64,000 nucleotides of DNA from Undibacterium pigrum (GTDB lineage Bacteria > Pseudomonadota > Gammaproteobacteria > Burkholderiales > Burkholderiaceae_D): positions 434,001-498,000 of the forward strand of contig NZ_QJKB01000002.1 of NCBI RefSeq assembly GCF_003201815.1, given 5' to 3'. Position 1 is the first letter of the stretch; each line of letters begins with the position of its first letter. A model generated the notes under the pieces. The model searched no databases. It was not told the origin of the DNA and was given only the letters and a program-made list of their open reading frames with translations. The position numbers and the translations under genes were made by a program. This document shows positions 33,601 to 42,359 of this stretch, piece by piece.

Positions 33601-34942
33601 CCGCAGGCTTGTCAGTGCCAGCCTCAATAGAGCCGACATCAAAAACGTTTTCGCGTACCGTGGCAGCCACTACGACCTTTTGTTTTTCCGTGCACTGCAC
33701 AGCTATGCGCAAAGCTTTTTCCTGACCATCGAGATCATCATAATTACGCAAGACGCAGCCTTTTTCTTCTACCAGTGGCAGTGCATACGTTTCGGTGACG
33801 GTATCAGGCTTACTGATTTCTGCACGATAACTGCGGCCAGTAGCGGGTGTGAAATTGATACGGCCCAAACCATTTTTATAAGTAGAGAAACGGGCAACGG
33901 CATTGCCCAGATCATCGACCAGACGACCCTCTACATCTGCTGGTTTGCCTTGCTTGTTCTTTGCTTCAAAATACAAACGGCTGGGCAAACCTGCCACCAT
34001 CTTGCCACCTTCAGGGAAGAAATCCAGCGAGAGTTTTTTCTGCAGGATGGGGATGGATTTGGAGATGGATTCTGTAATGCCACCATCCTCCACCAGAATG
34101 GTGAGCAAACCTTCATCTGATTCAATTTTTTTGGGCAAGTCGAACTTGACCAGAGCATCACCGCTGGCATTGGTCGTGGTTTTTATACGCGGCAGCTCAA
34201 CACCATCCACCGTTGCAATCGCAATCAATTGCTTACCCGCCAGCACTTCTCCAGTAGGTAGTTTGACTTCGATAGTGGCACTGACCTGGTCTCCTGCGCC
34301 ATAAGATTTTTTGACAAATTCCAGTTTCTTTTTCATGCGTGGTGCTTCATAGGCCGAGACGATGATACTGCGCTCCGCTCTTTGCCCTTCACCTGTGCTG
34401 GCGCGCAAAGTGTATTCACCTCCCTGTGCTTCTGGCGGGATGATGAAATCATTGGCTGCGCTACCAGCAGCCACTTCCAGTTGCTTGCTCAATACCACGC
34501 TACCCTTGGGTGAAATCAATTCTATGGTGATGGCGGCAGTGTCTGCGGGGGCCAAGGTTTTGGTCTTCAAATCCCAGGCTTTGAACCAGATGGTTTCACC
34601 TGGTTTGTACAAGGGCTTGTCTACCTGTATCAACATCTGCCGCCCGGCATTGCCTTCAAAGTGATTATTGATCAAGGCTGGCAAGTCTTTACCGCGCACA
34701 GTGTTGTCACGATTGGCAGCGGCAGGCGCGGGTTCTGCGGCGACGGGTGCCTGCACAGTCTTGCTTGCAGCCTTTGTCGCATCCTTGCTGTCTTTGGTCT
34801 CTGTGACATCACTATCTGCTTCCAGCGGCCCGGCTTGTCGCGCCAGTTCTGTCACTTGAGCGGGATCTTGTTCAGCGACATTGCTGATCTGGCAGGCACT
34901 GAGCATGAGCGTCAGTATTAAGCTGCTTGGTTTTTTTATCAT
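30602..34942 (-). CDS. Alpha-2-macroglobulin family lipoprotein with thioester motif
   Basis: Bacterial alpha-2-macroglobulin of 1446 aa, a periplasmic protease trap. The ATG at 34942 begins a lipoprotein signal ending in LSAC. Several MG domains follow (MLIQVDKPLYKPGETIWFK marks MG1/MG2). A Met/Pro/Ala/Val-rich low-complexity insert lies near 33100-32900. The thioester GCFEQ is intact, at about 32010-32040, inside the alpha-helical thioester domain (repeated LLEFAD, AAWLKSR). The usual partner, a class A penicillin-binding protein (PbpC), is absent. The ECF sigma gene follows downstream. Confidence 0.9.
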   Translation of the reverse strand: MIKKPSSLILTLMLSACQISNVAEQDPAQVTELARQAGPLEADSDVTETKDSKDATKAASKTVQAPVAAEPAPAAANRDNTVRGKDLPALINNHFEGNAGRQMLIQVDKPLYKPGETIWFKAWDLKTKTLAPADTAAITIELISPKGSVVLSKQLEVAAGSAANDFIIPPEAQGGEYTLRASTGEGQRAERSIIVSAYEAPRMKKKLEFVKKSYGAGDQVSATIEVKLPTGEVLAGKQLIAIATVDGVELPRIKTTTNASGDALVKFDLPKKIESDEGLLTILVEDGGITESISKSIPILQKKLSLDFFPEGGKMVAGLPSRLYFEAKNKQGKPADVEGRLVDDLGNAVARFSTYKNGLGRINFTPATGRSYRAEISKPDTVTETYALPLVEEKGCVLRNYDDLDGQEKALRIAVQCTEKQKVVVAATVRENVFDVGSIEAGTDKPAVIYLKAKDAAIQDAAGIARVTLFDQNLNPLAERLVFRNRRHRLNVKVEPDKKSYVPRGQVALNITTRDSNGKVVPAELTLAVVDDTVISFADDKSAHLLSRLMLETELPGKIEEPNFYTDLTEEKSALALDMLMGTRGYRRFEWQAVLNADMSVGTVIDGRVKRKAGMRPEIAFIQPMAAPPVVMVPVPMMAMQMAPAPVELNKMAAPPPDARPEVKSVLAANAVMPPAPKVEILAKPVVRADMVNGLVAEEKFFPAQATKEIAVDKDFARAAAKVEEPEARRRQTWAAVRVFPVPTFKPDYAGPRDDYRETVMWAPKVQTDKQGKARVKFTLSDAVTSFRVSTEGISATGAGLAGRDETVIKSSLPFSLSAKLPLEISAGDKPLIPVTLSNDSEQALDVTLDANFGKLLKATNSKGNNDKLAAGQRKSMFIPLEVTGTRGQSEVQLSAKASGLKDEVLRSIPVVAPGFPQLAEKSGQIKGEASYEVDLSKASKGSVQASIKVYTSSLSTMISGLEGMLREPSGCFEQTSSTNYPNVMIMQYLKQHDVADTALLERTGKLLDSGYKKLAGFESPKKGYEWFGGDPGHEALTAYGLLEFADMKPVYGAVDTSMMTRTAAWLKSRRDGNGGYKKDDKALDSFGRANPAVTDAYITWALVSAGETGLDKEIAKSVALAENTQDAYQMALAVGSMLEGNGKTVVAEKTRKTAVEKLANMQAASGAWTNADHSITRSGGSNLHIETTSLAILAMLKSGDHMEQARKGINWLQNNRSGFGQWGATQATVLALKAMIAFDNATRVAPKSGKISLLVDGLVVSEKSYEAGRRDAILFTDFDQALAPGKHTITLKSQNSDALPYSIAVEYRTTEPASSKTAVLDLQTHLARSELKMGETVRLDAVISNKTQTGQPMSLVRLGLPGGLTFQNWQLKELREKGQIAFFETRAREVILYFRDMKPGEVKKLGIDLVASVPGTYSGPASSAYLYYNDTDKTWTSPLNINITP

Positions 34943-35033
34943 GGTGGTCTCCGAAAATTGGATGCTGTAGGGCGTGTTTTTCCACACGCCAGGTAAAACC
35001 ATGGCGCGTGTGGATATGGATGATGGAAATTTA

Positions 35034-35193
35034 CTTAGAACCTGTTTACGATCTGTAGCGAGCGTGCGTCAGCGGGGTGAAGAGCTGCACAAAAAACGGA
35101 ATGCACTTAAGTACATGAGCATTTTGAGCCGCGCATGAGCCCCGCATCGATACAAATTGCGCACGCGCAGTAAGATCGTAAATAGGTTCTTAG
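35034..35193. repeat. Family C palindromic repeat, copy 1
   Basis: About 160 bases bounded by CTTAGAACCTGTTTACGATC and its near-complement, with an internal AAGTACAT/ATGTACTT-type apex. It is present again, in the opposite orientation, at 48424-48583. Its right end supplies the TAA stop of the minus-strand gene at 35190. It probably folds as a long hairpin in RNA or single-stranded DNA. Confidence 0.85.
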
Positions 35194-35978
35194 CGGTAGT
35201 GACCAGGGTCAGGCACAAAACCACCAGGGAAGGGATTGGGCTGTGCAGGATAGACATCGCGACCGCGCGGGATAATCCCACGCGCCACCAGGTTGGCATA
35301 ACTGTCATAGCGTATGCTGATGATTTCATCTGCCTGTGAACTGGCGCGCTGGAAGTCGGTTGACCTTACTGCGCTGTTAATCCTTTCGCCATGGCCTGTG
35401 CCTATGCGGGTATCGGCTTTTTCAGCGCGACTCTCTGCGCTCTTGGACATGATGCCAGATGCTGCGGGAGCAGGCGCAATGGGGGCCGTGGGTGCCATGC
35501 GTTCATATTCTGGCTGGACCACAGGCGCAGGCACAACATATTCGCGGAACAAGGCCACGCCTATGACACCGACATTGTCGGGCCGCCCTGTGCGCGCCGC
35601 ATAAGAATCAGACAATTGCGTGAAGTAGAAAGCGGCCACTTCATCCATATTCTTGCGCCAGCCCTTGATTTCCACTGGCTGCCAGGCACCCAGCACATAG
35701 CCGGATTGCGCCTGTGATGCCGTGCTGCCTGTCAATGCATTGACGCCATCGACGGATAATACTGACAAGATGCGCTCACCAGTCTTGTTCCTGACTTCTA
35801 TCGCATAACGCTCACCCGGCTTGCCAGCGACATAATTATTACCCTGGTGCCGCCAGACAGGCAGGCGTTCGCCTGTGCTTTGATTGATGATGCTGACTGC
35901 CGCCAATTGCCCGGCACCAGCAATGCTGGTGATACTGGCTAATACCAGGCTGGCCAGTATGGGTATCCATTTTTTCAT
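35190..35978 (-). CDS. Exported protein of unknown function
   Basis: Predicted exported protein of 262 aa. The ATG at 35978 is chosen because GGAG sits seven bases upstream and a signal peptide begins at once (KKWIPILASLVLAS...AGAG). The first half looks beta-rich (RLPVWRHQGNNYVAGKPGERYAIEV) and the second half has a Pro/Ala linker and a basic tail with GIIPRGRDVYP. I do not recognise the family. The stop codon lies inside the family C repeat. It precedes the alpha-2-macroglobulin gene on the same strand and may be functionally linked to it. Confidence 0.75.
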   Translation of the reverse strand: MKKWIPILASLVLASITSIAGAGQLAAVSIINQSTGERLPVWRHQGNNYVAGKPGERYAIEVRNKTGERILSVLSVDGVNALTGSTASQAQSGYVLGAWQPVEIKGWRKNMDEVAAFYFTQLSDSYAARTGRPDNVGVIGVALFREYVVPAPVVQPEYERMAPTAPIAPAPAASGIMSKSAESRAEKADTRIGTGHGERINSAVRSTDFQRASSQADEIISIRYDSYANLVARGIIPRGRDVYPAQPNPFPGGFVPDPGHYR

Positions 35979-36167
35979 TTTCTTCTCCATAAACATGAGG
36001 GCGATGATCATTAAACGGAGCAGCAAAACAAAAGGGGTTAAGATTTTTAAAAATAATTGAAGAGATTGCTGCTTTCTTATCATCTGGTGTCACATTTTCA
36101 ATTTTTAAGGATAATATGAAGCCATCGCGAGCTTGTACCGTTCGCAGCAATCATCTGAGGAAGACCT

Positions 36168-36875
36168 ATGAACACAGAAAATACCAGCGAATCAGGCAGC
36201 ACAGCAGCCACGCCAGCAGCAGATGCACAATTCCTCGACGCAGTTGAAGTGCGCGTACTGGGCGTGCTGGCAGAAAAAGAAGCCGCTACGCCCGACAATT
36301 ACCCCTTGTCACTCAATACCCTGGTCAATGCCTGCAACCAGCTCACCAGCCGCGACCCCGTCATGTCCGTCACTGAGTCTGAGGTACTGGAAGCCATAGA
36401 CAGGCTGGCCGCCAAAAAACTGGTGAATGCCATCCACCAGGCCGGTGCTCGTGTCGCCAAGTATGAACATCGCATGCGCATAAAATGGATGCTGGACCAG
36501 CCCAAGGTGGCCGTGCTGACCATACTCATGCTGCGCGGTTTCCAGACCGCAGGCGAAATCCGTGCCCGCGTTGGCCGCCTGCATGAATTTGCCAGCGTCG
36601 CAGATGTGGAAAAATGCCTCGACTACTTGATGGATAAATATCCGCCCCTGGTCGCCCGCCTGAACCTGACACCTGGCACCAAGGAACCGCGCTATGCGCA
36701 CCTGCTGTCTTGCGATGAAGAGGGCCTGGACCAGGCAGAAGCCAGTAGCCCTGCCAGCGCTGGTGGCTCAAAAAATGACAGGGTCAGCCTGCTCGAAGCA
36801 GAAGTTGCTCAACTCAAACAGCAGGTGAGCGACTTGAGTGCACAGTTTGCAGAGTTCAAGAAGCAGTTTGAATAA
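36168..36875 (+). CDS. yceH: UPF0502 (DUF480) protein YceH
   Basis: Conserved protein of 235 aa matching the YceH/UPF0502 family: two winged-helix units with RVLGVLAEKEAATPDNYPLSLN at the start, VMSVTESEVLEAIDRL, LTILMLRGFQTAGEIR and a C-terminal coiled coil (VSLLEAEVAQLKQQVSDLSAQF). The N-terminal 20 residues are an extra Ser/Thr/Ala-rich tail. The winged-helix fold implies DNA binding, but the physiological role is unsettled. A GAGGAAG ribosome site precedes the ATG. The gene is monocistronic. Confidence 0.92.
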   Translation: MNTENTSESGSTAATPAADAQFLDAVEVRVLGVLAEKEAATPDNYPLSLNTLVNACNQLTSRDPVMSVTESEVLEAIDRLAAKKLVNAIHQAGARVAKYEHRMRIKWMLDQPKVAVLTILMLRGFQTAGEIRARVGRLHEFASVADVEKCLDYLMDKYPPLVARLNLTPGTKEPRYAHLLSCDEEGLDQAEASSPASAGGSKNDRVSLLEAEVAQLKQQVSDLSAQFAEFKKQFE

Positions 36876-36903
36876 TTGACTGTAAGACCAAAAAGCTCAC
36901 CAC

Positions 36904-36948
36904 AGAGACACTGAGACATAGAGATATAGAGATATAGAGACATAGAGT
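36904..36948. repeat. Short tandem repeat (ATAGAG type)
   Basis: The spacer between yceH and the ATPase gene has about six imperfect copies of a GAGAYATA hexamer/octamer. Copy number may vary between strains; no function is implied. Confidence 0.7.
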
Positions 36949-37028
36949 AGACACCGAGAATTTTCTACTGAGTGTGTTTTCTCTGTGTCTTGTTGAGAAA
37001 TATTGAGTTTGATTATTTGTGATTCAAC

Positions 37029-37778
37029 ATGATTTCAAAACAGTACGTCAGCCGCGTCAGTTTGCGCAGGGATATCGTTGAGTCTTTTGAGCGTTACCCG
37101 TTTTCATTACCGGCGATAAAAAACTTCGAGTATGTGGATCTGCATCCCAAGATCACCTATTTTGTTGGTGAAAATGGTTCAGGTAAATCTACCTTGCTTG
37201 AGGCGATTGCTGTTTCTCTGGGCTTTAATGCCGAGGGTGGCACCAAGAATTTCAGCTTTGGCACACGGCGTTCGCACTCTGTGCTGGATGAATATCTGCG
37301 CATAGCCAAGGGCGTGCGCAAGCCGCGTGATGGTTTCTTTTTACGTGCCGAGAGTTTCTTCAATGTGGCTACGGAAATTGAAAAGCTGGATGAAGAACCT
37401 AGTTGTGCCCCACCGATTATCAATTCCTATGGCGGCATCTCCCTGCATGAACAGTCGCATGGTGAATCTTTCCTGAAACTGATGACAGAACGCTTTGGCG
37501 GCCAGGGCCTGTATATACTTGATGAACCAGAAGCTGCGCTGTCACCACAAAGGCAGCTCGCGGTCTTGTCGCGCATCCATGACCTGGTCGAGGACAATTC
37601 CCAATTCATCATCGCCACCCATTCGCCCATACTTATGGCTTATCCCGATGCCTGCATCTACCAATGCGGCAAGGAAGGCATCGCAGAAATTGCATATGAA
37701 GACACCGAGCACTACAAAGTCACGCGGGATTTCCTGGCAAATCCAAAGCGTATGCTGGATGAATTGATGCAGCGTTGA
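37029..37778 (+). CDS. Small ABC-type/AAA ATPase (COG3910-like)
   Basis: Predicted cytoplasmic ATPase of 249 aa related to SMC/ABC ATPases. Walker A is GENGSGKST near residue 50, the signature-like region is SHGESFLKL, and Walker B is YILDEPEAALSP, with the D-loop and the switch His in FIIATHSPILM. It lacks membrane segments and a coiled-coil insert, so it belongs to the single-domain group of predicted ATPases. Some relatives work in defence or DNA-repair contexts, but no partner nuclease is next to it. The following gene starts 46 bases on and may be co-transcribed. Confidence 0.88.
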   Translation: MISKQYVSRVSLRRDIVESFERYPFSLPAIKNFEYVDLHPKITYFVGENGSGKSTLLEAIAVSLGFNAEGGTKNFSFGTRRSHSVLDEYLRIAKGVRKPRDGFFLRAESFFNVATEIEKLDEEPSCAPPIINSYGGISLHEQSHGESFLKLMTERFGGQGLYILDEPEAALSPQRQLAVLSRIHDLVEDNSQFIIATHSPILMAYPDACIYQCGKEGIAEIAYEDTEHYKVTRDFLANPKRMLDELMQR

Positions 37779-37824
37779 GCCTTGAACGATTTATCCAGGT
37801 GCATGGATTTCACATAGCTTATCA

Positions 37825-38712
37825 ATGAATAATAACACCTTCAGTGCGGGCATCATGGCCGCTGAAACCCTGGAAGATCTTGCGCAGTATCTGTCCGCTT
37901 TTGCTGTAAAAGAACTGCGTACCAGACTGTTTGATGAACTGAAACAGCATGTCGAATATGAGGATGCTGATCAATGGGCCGTCGCTGTCAGGTTGTGTGA
38001 ATCTCTGGCGATAGTCGGTTGGGGCGAGCTGGAGCGTGTAGATGCTGTCAGTCATTTCAATGGCGATTGTTGGAATACCCGCTTCATCAATGGAAAAAAT
38101 CAAAGCAGGTTCAGGGAAGGTAGCTGGAGTAAAAGAAAAGCAGGCTGGGTATTACGCAACCCGAGTTATCACCTCAGCCCGGATTTGCCAGATACACCGG
38201 GCCACGACTGGCAGCGATATGCCAGTGTGGATTTCCCGGCAGTTGCATGCGCGTCATTGCCATCACAGCGTAATTATCAAGCACAAATGCCTGTCATCAT
38301 GGGTATGTACGGCAGTGATAACCCCAGCTGTCTGGCAATGAATGAAATCAGATTGGCTTTGATGGCGCAGCTATATGAAAGCATGCGGCCAGCGCAGTAT
38401 GGTGAAAATCTTGAGTATTTCTATTTCACTCTGCATGGGCCTGCCATATCTGAAGAGTCGCCAGCACCTCATTTGAAGGTAGCAAATTACAATGCAAATC
38501 AGCGCAGCTTCAGTGCCGCGCTTTACTTTGATCAGACGCTGGCAAGCTGGTCACCCGGGCAACAGCGCAAGTTTTACTTTGATAGTTTATTGGCCGCTAT
38601 TGATGCGCTGGAAGAGAAGTTGCGCAAGCGCGGTATTGAATATGATACGCAGGCATTTCGCGCAGATGTGACTGCAGCAATCCAGGCTAGCATGCGTGCG
38701 CAGGGCGAGTAG
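37825..38712 (+). CDS. Uncharacterised protein downstream of the ATPase
   Basis: Predicted soluble protein of 295 aa, mixed alpha/beta, with no signal peptide. Visible features are an acidic N-terminal helix region (TLEDLAQYLSAFAVKELRTRLFDEL), an aromatic middle (CWNTRFINGKNQSRF, YHLSPDLPDTPGHDWQRY) and a helical C terminus. I do not recognise a family and cannot assign a role. Its size and composition would fit an immunity or accessory protein, but no toxin is adjacent. It lies on the same strand as the ATPase gene with a 46-base gap. Confidence 0.72.
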   Translation: MNNNTFSAGIMAAETLEDLAQYLSAFAVKELRTRLFDELKQHVEYEDADQWAVAVRLCESLAIVGWGELERVDAVSHFNGDCWNTRFINGKNQSRFREGSWSKRKAGWVLRNPSYHLSPDLPDTPGHDWQRYASVDFPAVACASLPSQRNYQAQMPVIMGMYGSDNPSCLAMNEIRLALMAQLYESMRPAQYGENLEYFYFTLHGPAISEESPAPHLKVANYNANQRSFSAALYFDQTLASWSPGQQRKFYFDSLLAAIDALEEKLRKRGIEYDTQAFRADVTAAIQASMRAQGE

Positions 38713-38756
38713 CTGTTACCCGCCCCGCTCATGCCAATCAAGAGGCTGTACTAATA

Positions 38757-39842
38757 CTATTGTTTTTGCCCCAGCATAATCACCACACCCACCACTATCA
38801 GCCCCAGCAAGATGGCACCTGCAATCTTCCATGCAGAATACGGACGCTCACCCTGCACTTCGCCAGTCTGGCCATTCACCAGAAAGCGGTATACCTTGTC
38901 GCTGTATTTGTATGACGACAGCCAGATAGGCAGCAGGATGTGCTTGAAACTGATATTTGAATAGCGCGGCTGCATGGCGCTGATGCGCTGGTGGTCACCG
39001 CCGATATCACGGCAAATCGCATCGCGGATCACGCTTTCCATCTTGCCCTGGGCATCTACAAAGCCGGGCTCCAGGCCAACCTGATAAGCCTCGACCGTGA
39101 AGCCGGATACATAATCATCACGGTAACCCTGCAATTTTTCAAGCTTCCAGGGAGCCAGGTTTTCTGCATATGAAGTCGGCAGGGTTTTCGAGCCTATGAC
39201 CAGTACATCATCAAAGGCCACCTGCACCGCACCCGAAACCGGATACCAGTTGGTTCTGGTGACCTGCCGGGTCTTGGTTTCGCCATTCTCGGTATAGGTC
39301 TCAGTCACTGTGTAATCAACACCGCGCTGGCCCTGGTAGGTGGTATAGCTGTCGGCATCATAAGTCCAGTAAGGGGTGTAGATGCCCTTGAGACCACGCT
39401 CGGCCCGGTAAGCCTGCTTCAGCGCATTCGGGGCAAACCACAAACCTTTGACCCAGTCGGCAAACTTGCCGCGGGCTTCAGACTCCTTGATATCAAACGG
39501 GGCAATCGCCTTGGGCCTGATCTTGCGCGCAGCATAGGCATTGGTCGCAATCAGCGGTACGGCGCAAAACGGGCAACGGTCAGAGACCAGATTGGCCGCC
39601 AGTTGCGATTCTGCACCGCAACCCGTGCACTTCACATTCTGGCTGGCGATGGTGGGTTCATTGCCTGCCTGGTTTGCCAGGTAAGCCTGATAGTCCAGTT
39701 CTTCTACGGCCGCAATGGTGGCTTCCTGGTCTTCAGGAATGTCATTCTTGGCACCGCAATAAGGGCATTGCAGGGCATGCTGACCAGGCGCGTATTCCAG
39801 CTTGGCACCACAAGATTTACAGGGATAGTTTTTTGTCGTCAC
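38757..39842 (-). CDS. Zinc-ribbon membrane protein (TFIIB-type zinc finger family)
   Basis: Protein of 361 aa with two N-terminal zinc ribbons: CKSCGAKL...CPYCGAKN at residues 8-30 and CTGCGAES...CPFCAVPL near 70-95. A long beta-rich middle follows (WTYDADSYTTYQGQRGVDYTVTETY), then one C-terminal transmembrane helix (AGAILLGLIVVGVVIML). Relatives are usually mis-annotated as primosomal or helicase-like proteins because of the ribbons. It is encoded with an SPFH protein (upstream, 96-base gap), a recurring bacterial pair. The role may be membrane microdomain organisation, as inference. Confidence 0.85.
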   Translation of the reverse strand: MTTKNYPCKSCGAKLEYAPGQHALQCPYCGAKNDIPEDQEATIAAVEELDYQAYLANQAGNEPTIASQNVKCTGCGAESQLAANLVSDRCPFCAVPLIATNAYAARKIRPKAIAPFDIKESEARGKFADWVKGLWFAPNALKQAYRAERGLKGIYTPYWTYDADSYTTYQGQRGVDYTVTETYTENGETKTRQVTRTNWYPVSGAVQVAFDDVLVIGSKTLPTSYAENLAPWKLEKLQGYRDDYVSGFTVEAYQVGLEPGFVDAQGKMESVIRDAICRDIGGDHQRISAMQPRYSNISFKHILLPIWLSSYKYSDKVYRFLVNGQTGEVQGERPYSAWKIAGAILLGLIVVGVVIMLGQKQ

Positions 39843-39938
39843 AGATGATGATTCCAGAACAAAACACTGGGCGTCGCTACCCGCAGGTGCGACGCCATAT
39901 CAGATGAAGGATGGATTGCGCAGGACTGCTATGGATTG

Positions 39939-41063
39939 TTATGGCAAAGGCGGCGGCATGGATGCAAACAAGCCAGCCAGGTCAGCCTGGTCACCCGCCT
40001 TGCCCCAGGCAGCCATGCCCTGACGCCACACCAGGCTGTCACGTGTCAGGCTGCCATTGCCTACATGCGATTGCAGCACATGCTGATCAAACGGCCCGGT
40101 CTGTGCACCATTTTGCGCGACAAAGTATTGCACTGCCGTTGGTAACGGTGGTGGCATGCCAGCACCAGCAGCCGGGCTGGCGGCTGGTTGCGGGTTATTG
40201 CCAAACAGCGTGCCCATGCTCTGGCTCAGCATGCCACCCACACCCACGCCCATCATGGTGCCTGCTGCGCCCGGGTTTTGCGCAGCATCACGCAAGGCTT
40301 GCGCACCCTGGTACTGGGCAAACTGGTTCATATTGCCTATCACCCGCATGGCACCTTGCTGGTCTATGGCTTTTTCCACTTCTTCCGGCAAGCCTATGTC
40401 CTGCACCTGCACTTCACACAGTTCCAGACCATATTGCACAAAGTCAGGCGCAATTTTTTCCTGTATGCGCCTGCCCACTTCGGTGACCTTGGCTTCCAGG
40501 TCGATGATGGGCACGCCTATCTCAGGCATGACTTCCTTGATGCGCGTGCCTATCTTGCCGCGCAGGTTTTCTTCTATATCGGCTGTCGTGAAATCAGCCT
40601 TGGTGCCCACCAGCTCCACCAGCATGGCCTTGGCATCGACTATGCGTATGCCATAAATACCAAAGGCAGTCACACGCACCACACCAAATTCAGGGTCGCG
40701 CATGGTCGCAGGGCCAGCCGTACCCCATTTCATATTGGTGAAACGAGTCGTCTTGAAGAAATACACTTCTGCCTTGAAAGGGCTGTTGAAGCCATACTTC
40801 CAGCCCTTGAGCGTACTCAGCAAAGGCATATTGGCGGTCGACAATTCATACATGCCGGGCGTGAACACATCCGCCACCTGGCCCTTGCCCATCTGGCCTT
40901 CATTGACCATCACCGCAATCTGCCCCTCGCGCACCGTCAGCTTGGCACCCATCTTGATTTCATTCTGATAGCGCTCAAAGCGATGCACCATGACATCGGG
41001 ACTGTCATCCAGCCATTCGACAATATCGATAAATTCATTGCTGAGCTTATTCCACAGACCCAT
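39939..41063 (-). CDS. SPFH-domain protein with C-terminal GYF_2 domain
   Basis: Protein of 374 aa from the ATG at 41063. Residues about 25-240 form an SPFH (stomatin/prohibitin/flotillin) domain of the type once named virion core protein (YdjI-like), with DVMVHRFERYQNEIKMGAKLTVRE and GIRIVDAKAMLVELVG. A Gly/Met/Pro-rich linker follows, then a C-terminal GYF_2 module (YFVAQNGAQTGPFDQHVLQ...WRQGMAAW), used for peptide binding. There is no obvious transmembrane helix, so membrane contact may come through the zinc-ribbon partner encoded downstream. Confidence 0.88.
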   Translation of the reverse strand: MGLWNKLSNEFIDIVEWLDDSPDVMVHRFERYQNEIKMGAKLTVREGQIAVMVNEGQMGKGQVADVFTPGMYELSTANMPLLSTLKGWKYGFNSPFKAEVYFFKTTRFTNMKWGTAGPATMRDPEFGVVRVTAFGIYGIRIVDAKAMLVELVGTKADFTTADIEENLRGKIGTRIKEVMPEIGVPIIDLEAKVTEVGRRIQEKIAPDFVQYGLELCEVQVQDIGLPEEVEKAIDQQGAMRVIGNMNQFAQYQGAQALRDAAQNPGAAGTMMGVGVGGMLSQSMGTLFGNNPQPAASPAAGAGMPPPLPTAVQYFVAQNGAQTGPFDQHVLQSHVGNGSLTRDSLVWRQGMAAWGKAGDQADLAGLFASMPPPLP

Positions 41064-41384
41064 AGTGTTCTCCAAAAAACAAAATTCTTGCAGGATGCTG
41101 GCAGGCAATTCATTGATAGCGGCCAGCAGCTATTCGGCGAATAGGCGCAAGTGACTGAATTTCACCAGCACATTCGGCGTAGGCAGAGTATTGCTGAATT
41201 GGTACATTATCACAAGGGTGGGGAGGGGAATTATTGATATTGTTTCTGAAGGTAAATAAGCAAAACTGGTATTTTCAAAAACACATTAATTGCTTTAATT
41301 ACTTTTTAATAGTACATGTCCTGTTTTAATATGGATTCCTATATTCTTCTTTAGTTTTGCAATTTATCTCCAATAGGAGTATTT
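41064..41384. other. AT-rich intergenic region
   Basis: About 320 bases between divergent genes with no coding signal. The right half is notably AT-rich (ATTGCTTTAATTACTTTTTAATAGTACATG area near 41290) and probably carries the promoter of the orphan gene at 41385. Confidence 0.5.
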
Positions 41385-42359
41385 ATGCCCGTTTCCTGGA
41401 ATGAACTGATTGCAAAGGCCATTGGACCTGAAGGCCTGAAAGCAGATGGGCAATTAACATTGCCTAGAAGTTACGGTGTGTACGAGATTAAGGGGGCGAA
41501 GCAAGACACCATTTACAGGCAAGGAAATTATCCTGGGCGTTTGCGTGAGATTCAAAAAGAATTTCCTGAGGCTGCATTGAAGTATTTATTTTCCTCAAAA
41601 GAAGATGCAGTTCAGGTAGCTGCCATACTAAATTCCAAAGATAAAAACACAGTTCCGGAGAGAATATCCAGGCGGACTAGTATTCCATCAAGTCCGAAGT
41701 CGACAATTTCTGGACAAAGTATCGTACATCCAAGCAAAATCCTGGTTGAACTTTTCGTGCATAAGCCATATCAAGGTGTTGCACCCGAACGATCGCGTTT
41801 TCTGTTTATCGGGCTTGATGCAAATTATGATGTCGATATAGAAAAGATATCTATTTTTCCAAAGGTGCTTGAGTATCATGAGGATGCCGAGAAATTTTGG
41901 CATGCTCACGAAGTCCATCATCCGTTTTTGCTAAGTGAATATCAAGGTGATGGAAAGCGCTATCACCAAAATTTTGAGCGTATAGGATTCGGAGCAGAAC
42001 ACGCCAATTTGATTTCTTTCGTTGAGTTATTTCATCTCCCGACTGTTGGTCGCAACAAGCTCTCTGTTGAAGATTTGGATGCCACTCATTTGAAGAGATT
42101 GAATCAAGCAATACTCGAAGGTGATGCCACGCACATCTTCATTACTCCTACGGTTGCCAGCTTGATGCGTTCCAGTGGTGCATTTAATTGGCTGCCCAGT
42201 AAATCAATAGATACGGCGGATGTATTGCCCGTCTTATTTAGAAATAGTAACAAAACCGTTTATTCTCTATTGCACTTTTCCAGCTATGGGAAGTATTACA
42301 GAAAATTGCATTTGCAAATAGAAGAAATCAGAAAACTTATTGCGCAGTTTCAAATTTAG
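41385..42359 (+). CDS. Orphan protein, possibly uracil-DNA-glycosylase-like
   Basis: Predicted soluble protein of 324 aa with a good AGGAG site before the ATG. Lower GC than its neighbours suggests recent acquisition. Residues about 145-300 hint at the UDG superfamily: RFLFIGLDANYD (motif-1-like), HANLISFVELFHLP and ATHIFITPTVASLMRSSGAF (strand and active-site-like region). The N-terminal 60 residues look like a small separate domain (YGVYEIKGAKQDTIYRQGNYPGRLREI). The UDG link is tentative. The gene ends convergently on hipA with a 4-base overlap. Confidence 0.7.
   Translation: MPVSWNELIAKAIGPEGLKADGQLTLPRSYGVYEIKGAKQDTIYRQGNYPGRLREIQKEFPEAALKYLFSSKEDAVQVAAILNSKDKNTVPERISRRTSIPSSPKSTISGQSIVHPSKILVELFVHKPYQGVAPERSRFLFIGLDANYDVDIEKISIFPKVLEYHEDAEKFWHAHEVHHPFLLSEYQGDGKRYHQNFERIGFGAEHANLISFVELFHLPTVGRNKLSVEDLDATHLKRLNQAILEGDATHIFITPTVASLMRSSGAFNWLPSKSIDTADVLPVLFRNSNKTVYSLLHFSSYGKYYRKLHLQIEEIRKLIAQFQI

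Noticed and set aside
36904..36948. CRISPR-like array
   Set aside because: The tandem ATAGAG units are short and contiguous, with no spacers. No CRISPR array or cas gene was seen anywhere in the window.
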